DNA of 10,018 nt from Candidatus Nanoarchaeia archaeon. Lineage in GTDB: Archaea; Nanoarchaeota; Nanoarchaeia; SCGC-AAA011-G17; JAFCDX01. The notes beneath the pieces are model-generated. The model was not told the DNA's origin. It did not search any database and saw only the letters and a list, made by a program, of their open reading frames with translations. Position numbers and translations under genes: made by a program. Where the stretch lies: NCBI GenBank assembly GCA_028717785.1, contig JAQUND010000052.1, positions 1 through 10,018 of the forward strand. Reading direction: 5' to 3'. Shown here piece by piece: positions 5,600-10,018 of the stretch (the stretch's first letter is position 1; each line of letters begins with the position of its first letter).

Positions 5600-5613
5600 G
5601 AAAGATTTAAATA
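5600..5613 (+). promoter_or_regulatory. BRE + TATA box of the winged-helix regulator gene
   Basis: GAAAGA followed by TTTAAATA (5606-5613) predicts a start near 5636. That point falls in the spacer of the inverted repeat at 5622-5648 and leaves a leader of about 12 bases before the ATG at 5648. Confidence 0.55.
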
Positions 5614-5621
5614 TAAGTTTG

Positions 5622-5648
5622 TTTTACATTTGTCATACAAATGTAAAA
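5622..5648. promoter_or_regulatory. Perfect 11-bp inverted repeat, probable operator of the winged-helix gene
   Basis: TTTTACATTTG (5622-5632) and CAAATGTAAAA (5638-5648) are exact reverse complements separated by TCATA. The right arm ends on the A of the start codon, and the predicted transcription start falls in the spacer. A bound dimer would block the initiation complex, so negative autoregulation by the encoded winged-helix protein is the simplest reading. An mRNA hairpin is less likely, because most of the left arm would lie upstream of the transcript. Confidence 0.75.
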
Positions 5649-5974
5649 TGGAAGTCAAACAAAATAAATCATTATTTTTGGAACAATTTGGGGATACTCC
5701 TCAATTAAGAGTTATGGATTTTCTTATAGACAATCATTTCTTTGATTATCCTATGACTGAAATAGCAAGAGAAAGCAATGTCAGTTATAATTCCTTGAAA
5801 TTATTTTTTCCTAAACTTGTAAAATCCGCAATTTTGATTAAAACTAGAAGAATCGGAAAATCTGATTATTTTAAATTAAATTTGGAAAATCAATTTGTTA
5901 AAAATTTAATAAAATTGGATTGGATATTAACAAGAAATAATGTGTTTAAAGAAGAATTAACTATTTCTATATAA
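5648..5974 (+). CDS. Winged helix-turn-helix transcriptional regulator
   Basis: A 108-residue DNA-binding protein. After a basic start, LFLEQFGDTPQLRVMDFLIDN is the first helix. MTEIARESNVSYNSLKLFFPKLV (36-58) is a typical helix-turn-helix with the recognition helix at its end, and ILIKTRRIGKSDYFKLN (62-78) is the beta wing. A C-terminal helix (QFVKNLIKLDWIL) may serve dimerisation. ATG 5648 is preferred to the in-frame TTG at 5630, because the TTG lies inside the left arm of the operator and upstream of the predicted transcription start. Divergent from the MetRS operon by 111 bases. Its stop abuts the stop of trmY with no bases between. The likely target is its own promoter; other targets are unknown. 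Confidence 0.85.
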   Translation: MEVKQNKSLFLEQFGDTPQLRVMDFLIDNHFFDYPMTEIARESNVSYNSLKLFFPKLVKSAILIKTRRIGKSDYFKLNLENQFVKNLIKLDWILTRNNVFKEELTISI

Positions 5975-6550
5975 TTATAAACCTTTTCTATCTAATTGGT
6001 TGTTTAAAATTACAGCAACGTGAGAAGCAAAATATACTTGTGGGCCAATATTAATTGGAATTACTTTTTTATTTTTAATTAAATCTTTTTTTTCTTTTGT
6101 TGGGATACCATCTTCATCTCCAATGATAAAAACTGGATTTTCTTTTATTTCTATTTTGTCTATATCTTCTCCTTTTTTATCTAATAAGTAAATATTTCTA
6201 TCCTTTAATTCTTCAACTACTTTTGTAAAACCTTTTTTTTCTACAAAACAACCAGGATAAGGATTATTTTTTATTCCTTTTTTATATTTGTATAAAATTC
6301 TTTTTATTAAACCAGCAACATCTTTTTTTGATATTGGTAAATTTTCATCATATTCAAATTCAATATGTTTTGGTGGATCTGGTGGACCATTAAGAATTAA
6401 ATGTAATTTTACATCTTTTCTGATATCATGAGATAGGTAAAATGCATTTATTACCATATGACAAACTATATCTAATCTTCCAGCTTGCATTAGATCATCA
6501 AAATTACCTGATGTTCTTCCTTTTGTTGAATAGTAAATGAATTCTCTCAT
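5975..6550 (-). CDS. trmY: tRNA (pseudouridine54-N1)-methyltransferase TrmY (SPOUT/DUF358)
   Basis: Methylates N1 of pseudouridine-54 in the T loop of archaeal tRNAs using S-adenosylmethionine, giving the archaeal counterpart of T54. The 191-residue chain shows family blocks in order: MREFIYYSTKGRTSGNFDDL, DIVCHMVINAFYLSHDIRKD, LHLILNGPPDPPKHIEF, KDVAGLIKRILYKYKKG, FIIGDEDGIP and YFASHVAVILNNQLDR. The last two form the trefoil-knot cofactor site. ATG 6550 is chosen because TrmY begins MREF and because AGTGAT just upstream can act as ribosome site. The GTG at 6559 would add three residues. It starts one base after the stop of the membrane-protein gene, so the two are co-transcribed. Substrates include the tRNA-Asn and tRNA-Ile above, both with TT at the start of the T loop. 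Confidence 0.95.
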   Translation of the reverse strand: MREFIYYSTKGRTSGNFDDLMQAGRLDIVCHMVINAFYLSHDIRKDVKLHLILNGPPDPPKHIEFEYDENLPISKKDVAGLIKRILYKYKKGIKNNPYPGCFVEKKGFTKVVEELKDRNIYLLDKKGEDIDKIEIKENPVFIIGDEDGIPTKEKKDLIKNKKVIPINIGPQVYFASHVAVILNNQLDRKGL

Positions 6551-6551
6551 T

Positions 6552-7670
6552 TTAATCACTTATAATTTTTTTTAAATAATAAATTGCAGAAAATATTGAA
6601 AATAAACTGAAGGAAAATACTGCAATTAAATAATTAAATCTATCTCCTATTTTTTTGTTATACTCATCTTCTGATAAAGAAATAGCATTAAATTTAAAAT
6701 TAAGGGCAGAAGTAGTTATAAAATTTTTATTGTAATCTAAATATAAATCATAATCTTTTATATTTTTATTAAGTCTAAATATTATAGATGTAACCATTCC
6801 AGTTTCATTTTTTTTAATGAACCAATCAGTATTATTCATTTCTTCATAGATACTAATTTCATTTTTTCTAATATATAATTTAGAATTTTCGACATTTATA
6901 GATATATTTATTGGATAAACTAAATCACATTTTATAGTATCGTCGCTAACTAGATATTCTTTATTGTTTAAACTAATACAATTATTTATATAAATATCTT
7001 CTGAATTTTGAATATTTTTAATTTCAAAAGGATAAATTTCTATATAAGACTTTCTAACTTCGGAAATTCCTACTATTAAAATAAAAATGATTAACATTAG
7101 GGCAGTAATAAGATAGGGTATATTATTTTTTGTTTTGAATATATTATATTTTGTATCCAAAATTAATAAAATTTCTTTTAAAAATGAATATTGACTATAT
7201 AAAATAAAAATATAAGCAATAATAGATAAAAAAATTAGAGGGTACATATTGTTTAATAATTGTTTAGAAAATAACAAAGTAATCATACTATTTGTTAATG
7301 GATAAATTAGTGAAAATGAAGAAATAAAAAAAATAAATAATAGAATTAATTTAATATAAGGTAGTTTTTTACTAAACCATATAAGAATTATAGAAGTTGC
7401 TAAAAAAATTAGTAATCCTAAAGAAATATTAAAATTTGTTATTAATGAAGAAATTGCTAATCCACATAAAGATAATCCAATAAATTTTTCTAAATTTTCT
7501 CTAGTTTTAAAACCTTTAAAAAGGCTATGAATTCCTATTAATAATAAGATTATTATTCCTATAATAAATTGATAAGATTTTATAAAAATAAATAATATAA
7601 AAATAACTAATAAAAGATTATAAAACCAATTTCTTTTAAACCATTCTATTAATTTTTGTTTATTGCTCAT
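6552..7670 (-). CDS. Orphan eight-helix membrane protein with an external domain
   Basis: A 372-residue membrane protein of unrecognised family. Seven hydrophobic segments (about 16-32, 33-50, 62-80, 83-100, 105-124, 142-160 and 184-203) are followed by a 140-residue polar, beta-rich stretch (205-344) with cysteines C231 and C248. A last helix (345-367) and a short KK tail close it. By the positive-inside rule the N- and C-termini are cytoplasmic and the 140-residue domain is outside. Several N-x-S/T sites in that domain (NIS, NET) could be glycosylated. Very rich in Ile, Leu and Lys. It precedes trmY by one base, yet nothing in it suggests a tRNA role. The mRNA seems to have a long leader, unusual here. 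Confidence 0.8.
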   Translation of the reverse strand: MSNKQKLIEWFKRNWFYNLLLVIFILFIFIKSYQFIIGIIILLLIGIHSLFKGFKTRENLEKFIGLSLCGLAISSLITNFNISLGLLIFLATSIILIWFSKKLPYIKLILLFIFFISSFSLIYPLTNSMITLLFSKQLLNNMYPLIFLSIIAYIFILYSQYSFLKEILLILDTKYNIFKTKNNIPYLITALMLIIFILIVGISEVRKSYIEIYPFEIKNIQNSEDIYINNCISLNNKEYLVSDDTIKCDLVYPINISINVENSKLYIRKNEISIYEEMNNTDWFIKKNETGMVTSIIFRLNKNIKDYDLYLDYNKNFITTSALNFKFNAISLSEDEYNKKIGDRFNYLIAVFSFSLFSIFSAIYYLKKIISD

Positions 7671-7677
7671 TTTGATT

Positions 7678-7720
7678 TTATGCTCCCGCCGAGCCAGAAT
7701 TAATTTGTCCGCTTTGCGCG
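7678..7720 (-). other. GC-rich block in the leader of the membrane-protein/trmY operon
   Basis: In 7681-7720, 23 of 40 bases are G or C, far above the surrounding DNA. It holds GCTC-CCGCC-GAGC (7682-7694), able to form a small hairpin, and CGC-TTT-GCG (7710-7718). It lies between the predicted transcription start (about 7740) and the ATG at 7670. One minus-strand frame reads KSLNYAQSGQINSGSAGA then stop, with TAG just before it and no start codon. It may be a structured leader, a gene-end remnant or an inserted fragment; nothing decides. Confidence 0.4.
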
Positions 7721-7757
7721 TAATTTAATGATTTCTAAGCTATTAATGTAAAAGATG

Positions 7758-7774
7758 AAGTAATATATAAAAGT
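7758..7774 (-). promoter_or_regulatory. TATA box of the membrane-protein/trmY operon
   Basis: On the minus strand ACTTTTATATATTAC gives a good TATA box centred near 7766. The start is then near 7740 and the leader about 70 bases. No convincing box lies at leaderless distance (near 7696). Confidence 0.5.
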
Positions 7775-7795
7775 TGCTAGAATTACATAACACAA

Positions 7796-7809
7796 TTTTT
7801 ATATATTAA
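7796..7809 (+). promoter_or_regulatory. TATA box of the DUF6602-like gene
   Basis: TTTTTATATATTAA is centred about 27 bases before the ATG at 7830, consistent with a leaderless mRNA. No Shine-Dalgarno sequence is present. Confidence 0.55.
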
Positions 7810-7829
7810 CCTTTATATTCTATTAACTT

Positions 7830-8546
7830 ATGAGTAAAATAAAAAGTTATTTTATAGATGTAAGTAAAGTTTTAGAAGCTCAATCAAAGTTAAGCTCTAA
7901 TATACATCATAAGGGATTAATAGGACAAAATAGAGAATTATTCATTCAAAATTTTATAATAAAATCATTTCCAAAAAAATTTGTTATTGGCACTGGAGAA
8001 ATTATTGATTCAGAAGATAAATTAAGTAAACAAGCAGATATCGTAATTTATGATGAATTTATGCCTTCATTCGATTATGGGTCTTCGAAGCATTTTCTAA
8101 GTAGTGGTGTTTTAGCTCATATCGAGGTAAAATCTAATCTTACTTCAAATGAATTAAAAAAGGCTTTAGATATTACAAAATCTATTAAAGTCCTTAATAG
8201 AGATATCGATGCTTCTATGCATTTTGGAAGGTTACCTAAAAAATTAAGTTCATTTATTTTTGCATATGAAGGAATATCTAAAGAGACATTTAAGCAAAAA
8301 ATGCAAGAATATTATCACAATGAAGAAGATATAGATAATGTTATAGACGCAGTGTGTGTATTAAACAAATACGTAATGGTAAAAACTTTTGATAAAGATG
8401 GAAAACCAACTATGGCTTTTTTTGATACTGAAGAAGATAGTCTTATGGCTTTTTTTGGAAGATTATTTGATGCTATGCATAAAAATTGGGCTGGAACTCC
8501 AAATATATATAAATATTTAGGAGATTTAAAATTTAAACAATTTTAA
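7830..8546 (+). CDS. DUF6602-like protein with a PD-(D/E)xK-type nuclease signature
   Basis: A 238-residue soluble protein resembling DUF6602. The family start HHKGLIGQNRELFIQNFI (26-43), with E36 in a helix, is followed by FVIGTGEIIDSEDKLSKQADIVIYD and VLAHIEVKSNLTSNELKKAL. The pattern E36...D70...E99-V-K101 matches the metal-binding core of the PD-(D/E)xK restriction-endonuclease fold, so nuclease activity is plausible but not shown. The C-terminal half (140-238) is mixed, with FDKDGKPTMAFFDTEEDSLMAFFGRLF near the end. DUF6602 has no settled function to my knowledge; its members are typically accessory genes and some may act in defence. It stands alone under its own leaderless promoter between two orphan membrane-protein genes. 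No methyltransferase, antitoxin or reverse transcriptase partner is visible in the window. Confidence 0.78.
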   Translation: MSKIKSYFIDVSKVLEAQSKLSSNIHHKGLIGQNRELFIQNFIIKSFPKKFVIGTGEIIDSEDKLSKQADIVIYDEFMPSFDYGSSKHFLSSGVLAHIEVKSNLTSNELKKALDITKSIKVLNRDIDASMHFGRLPKKLSSFIFAYEGISKETFKQKMQEYYHNEEDIDNVIDAVCVLNKYVMVKTFDKDGKPTMAFFDTEEDSLMAFFGRLFDAMHKNWAGTPNIYKYLGDLKFKQF

Positions 8547-8559
8547 CTTTTAATTATAT

Positions 8560-9453
8560 TCATTTTTTATTTTTCTTATCAGTTAATGATTTTTTAATAA
8601 TTTCTATTTTTTTCATTAAATTATTGTATTTAATATCATTCTGTTTGTCTCTATAGTATTCTAATAATACAGAAGATATAAAAAAGATAATTAAGGCAGA
8701 TAATATTCCTACTCCAAATCTGATATATATTTCTTTCCGATATTCTTTTTTAATATTTTTAAGATATAAATAAAACTTAGCATTAGATGCTTCAGAAATA
8801 CCCTGTTCAGGTTCTATTATTAATAATTGCCCGTTTGTATCTGTATATATAAGAGAATTTAATTTTCTATCAGGAAGTTCACCATATTTATTTATAATAC
8901 AAGGATTATCGCATAAATAACCTTTTCCTAAAATAAATCTTATTCTTTCCCTTCCAACACTTTCTAAATCGGAATAAGTACTAATTACTCTATCTGCTTG
9001 TGGATAAAAAGAAAATATTTTTGATTTAATGGAATTACCTTTAAGTTTTATATAAACTTTTGTTTCATTAAAATTAGATAAGTTATATCCTTCTATTTGT
9101 ATTAAATCAGAATTTTTATACACTTTGTAATCTTTTTCTTCTACTAATTCATTCCCATCTGAATTTTTCATTATAATTTCTTCTGGTTTTAATTCTTTAG
9201 GAAATTCTATATCAAAATAATTTCCTGCTGGAGTTATTATAAAACTAATTTCTGTTTCTTTTTTAGGTATATTAATTATCCATTGTAAATCTCTTAGTTC
9301 ATATATATGTGAATGCCCACTTATCCAAAATTCATTAGTTGCATTTCCTGTGGGTTCATATGACTCTTTTTCTGGGAGATAAACTAATAATATTATAGCA
9401 AATATAAATAAAACTAAACACATAAATAAACTTATTTTTATTATTGGTTTCAT
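8560..9453 (-). CDS. Orphan bitopic membrane protein with large external domain
   Basis: A 297-residue protein of unrecognised family. An N-terminal hydrophobic helix (about 7-25, signal anchor) is followed by about 215 polar, beta-rich residues (28-244) with C181 and C185 and sequons NAT (37), NLS (124) and NET (129). A second helix (about 246-264) and a lysine-rich, probably coiled-coil tail (267-297) complete it. With two helices, both ends should be cytoplasmic and the middle outside. The plan of external beta domain, helix and short basic tail recalls the last third of the 372-residue protein, but no clear sequence match is visible by eye. Downstream of the small winged-helix gene on the same strand, 36 bases away, with a possible TATA box of its own. 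Confidence 0.75.
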   Translation of the reverse strand: MKPIIKISLFMCLVLFIFAIILLVYLPEKESYEPTGNATNEFWISGHSHIYELRDLQWIINIPKKETEISFIITPAGNYFDIEFPKELKPEEIIMKNSDGNELVEEKDYKVYKNSDLIQIEGYNLSNFNETKVYIKLKGNSIKSKIFSFYPQADRVISTYSDLESVGRERIRFILGKGYLCDNPCIINKYGELPDRKLNSLIYTDTNGQLLIIEPEQGISEASNAKFYLYLKNIKKEYRKEIYIRFGVGILSALIIFFISSVLLEYYRDKQNDIKYNNLMKKIEIIKKSLTDKKNKK

Positions 9454-9470
9454 TTTTATATATAAATAAT

Positions 9471-9484
9471 TTATACTTTTTATA
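9471..9484 (-). promoter_or_regulatory. Possible TATA box of the bitopic membrane protein gene
   Basis: On the minus strand TATAAAAAGTATAA is centred about 25 bases before the ATG at 9453, giving a leaderless mRNA. Read-through from the upstream regulator gene is equally possible. Confidence 0.4.
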
Positions 9485-9489
9485 ATTAT

Positions 9490-9711
9490 CTATTTTTTCA
9501 TATAATGTCTAAAGCTTTTATCATCAGGATTTAAACATTTAATAAAATTAGCTTTTTCTAAATCTAATAATACCCTACTTATAGAACTTCTATGTTTATT
9601 CAATTCTTTGGCTATTTCTGTAGCAGTTTTTGGATTATCTAATTTTTGGTATACTTCTTTTCTTAATTGACTTTTTTTAAGAAAAATCTCTTTTTTCCAT
9701 TCTTTGTTCAT
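9490..9711 (-). CDS. Small archaeal winged helix-turn-helix regulator
   Basis: A 73-residue protein, almost only a winged helix. LRKEVYQKLDNPKTATEIAKELNKHRSSISRVLLDLEKANFIKCLNPDDKSFRHYMKK fits a widespread archaeal pattern in which TEIAK...SSISRxLxxLE is the helix-turn-helix (about 34-58) and CLNPDDKSFRHY is the wing. ATG 9711 is chosen over the TTG at 9729, because a TATA box (9732-9741) is centred 26 bases before it. The TTG would also lie inside the conserved GCGTAACA promoter element. Divergent from the truncated membrane-protein gene and upstream of the bitopic one, so both are candidate targets. Confidence 0.85.
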   Translation of the reverse strand: MNKEWKKEIFLKKSQLRKEVYQKLDNPKTATEIAKELNKHRSSISRVLLDLEKANFIKCLNPDDKSFRHYMKK

Positions 9712-9720
9712 ATAACAATA

Positions 9721-9762
9721 GCGTAACAATTATTTAAAATCTGGAGTTACAGAGGCGTAACA
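9721..9762. repeat. Two direct copies of GCGTAACA with a facing GTTAC half-site in a divergent promoter
   Basis: GCGTAACA occurs at 9721-9728 and 9755-9762. An opposed GTTAC at 9746-9750 forms an inverted repeat with GTAAC at 9757-9761 (6-base spacer). The right copy abuts the plus-strand TATA box; the left lies between the minus-strand TATA box and its start codon. Such placement suits a shared operator for the divergent pair. Confidence 0.6.
9732..9741 (-). promoter_or_regulatory. TATA box of the small winged-helix gene
   Basis: On the minus strand this reads GATTTTAAAT and is centred about 26 bases before the ATG at 9711, predicting a leaderless mRNA. Confidence 0.55.
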
Positions 9763-9770
9763 TTTATAAA
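9763..9770 (+). promoter_or_regulatory. TATA box of the truncated membrane-protein gene
   Basis: TTTATAAA is centred about 26 bases before the ATG at 9792. The GCGTAACA copy occupies the BRE position directly upstream. Confidence 0.6.
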
Positions 9771-9791
9771 ATCACAAAAATACTTAAAAAT

Positions 9792-10018
9792 ATGAAAGAA
9801 AATGTAAGGAAAATAACTTTAGGTTTTGTTCTAAGTTGGTTAATGGGTATAATTTTTATATTTTTAGGATTAATAGCTTTAACAGAAAATGTAATTTTAG
9901 GAATTTTAACTTGTATTGGTGGGATGTTAATTATACCTTATACAAACAATTTTACTAGAAAGAAATGGAATTTTGAAATATCAAGTGGTTTAAAGGTATT
10001 AATTGCTATAATTACATT
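9792..10018 (+). CDS. Membrane protein, N-terminal part (3' end outside window)
   Basis: The frame opens at ATG 9792 and stays open to the right edge, giving 75 residues so far. It starts MKENVRKITLGFVLSWLMG. Hydrophobic segments are at about 9-29 and 33-50, and a third is beginning near 67. Between them lies a basic stretch (NNFTRKKWNFEISSGLK). The arrangement resembles small archaeal membrane proteins of unknown function that often carry extra domains at the C-terminus, but the family cannot be named from this fragment. A leaderless promoter with an operator-like repeat precedes it, suggesting control by the divergent winged-helix protein. Confidence 0.72.
   Translation, partial: MKENVRKITLGFVLSWLMGIIFIFLGLIALTENVILGILTCIGGMLIIPYTNNFTRKKWNFEISSGLKVLIAIIT

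Noticed and set aside
5630..5647. TTG start giving a 114-residue winged-helix protein
   Set aside because: The TTG lies within the left arm of the palindrome and upstream of the predicted transcription start; ATG 5648 fits better.
7678..7720. GC-rich block as a tRNA or rRNA fragment
   Set aside because: GGCTCGGCGGGAGCA resembles a tRNA 3' end at first sight, but no T arm, anticodon arm or matching 5' acceptor strand is present.
7735..7737. TAG in the GC-rich leader read as pyrrolysine
   Set aside because: The frame has a further upstream TAG, no start codon and no sign of a long coding region, so decoding of TAG is not supported.
7681..7829. C/D-box guide RNA in the intergenic region
   Set aside because: No good pair of C (RTGATGA) and D (CTGA) boxes at usable spacing was found on either strand.
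6500..9500. CRISPR array, IS element or complete restriction or toxin-antitoxin system
   Set aside because: No regularly spaced repeats, terminal inverted repeats, transposase motifs, methyltransferase motifs or paired small toxin genes were seen.

Overview
This window is from a very AT-rich archaeal genome. The archaeal signs are a topoisomerase VI gene pair, the tRNA pseudouridine-54 methyltransferase TrmY, a tRNA-Asn gene with a small intron at the 37/38 position, tRNA genes without encoded CCA, and promoters with a TATA box about 26 bases before the ATG, which implies mostly leaderless mRNAs. Small compact genes, overlapping stops and starts, and a bacterial-looking methionyl-tRNA synthetase fit a DPANN-type lineage (Woesearchaeota/Pacearchaeota-like). 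That placement is inference, not read from a marker phylogeny.

Layout. Bases 1-1652 hold the 3' part of top6B and a complete top6A, overlapping by 17 bases. Bases 1692-1902 hold tRNA-Asn(GTT), interrupted by a 12-base intron, and tRNA-Ile(GAT), each with its own promoter. Bases 1937-3298 hold three plus-strand genes: a PAP2/sphingomyelin-synthase-like membrane phosphatase, a 70-residue two-helix membrane protein with an HxHxH cluster, and an unrecognised helical protein. Bases 3300-5536 are a minus-strand operon: an 86-residue unknown, MetRS, a 53-residue cysteine-rich protein that is easy to miss, and a free tRNA-binding (EMAP/Trbp111) domain. All are joined by 4-base overlaps or 1-base gaps. 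Next comes a divergent winged-helix regulator (5648-5974) whose start codon lies at the end of a perfect 11-bp inverted repeat.

The right half is more accessory in character. A minus-strand pair (5975-7670) couples an orphan eight-helix membrane protein with an outside domain to TrmY, behind a long leader containing a GC-rich block. A plus-strand DUF6602-like protein with a PD-(D/E)xK-like D...ExK signature follows (7830-8546). Then come an orphan membrane-anchored outside protein (8560-9453) and a small winged-helix regulator (9490-9711), both minus strand. The regulator is divergent from a truncated membrane-protein gene that runs off the right edge. The 80-base divergent promoter between the last two carries two copies of GCGTAACA.

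Functionally the left half is core information processing: DNA topology, tRNA supply, methionine charging and tRNA modification. The right half is a cluster of membrane and regulatory genes around a nuclease-like protein, with no recognised complete defence system. No IS element, CRISPR array or replication origin was seen. No stretch longer than 300 bases lacks a gene.
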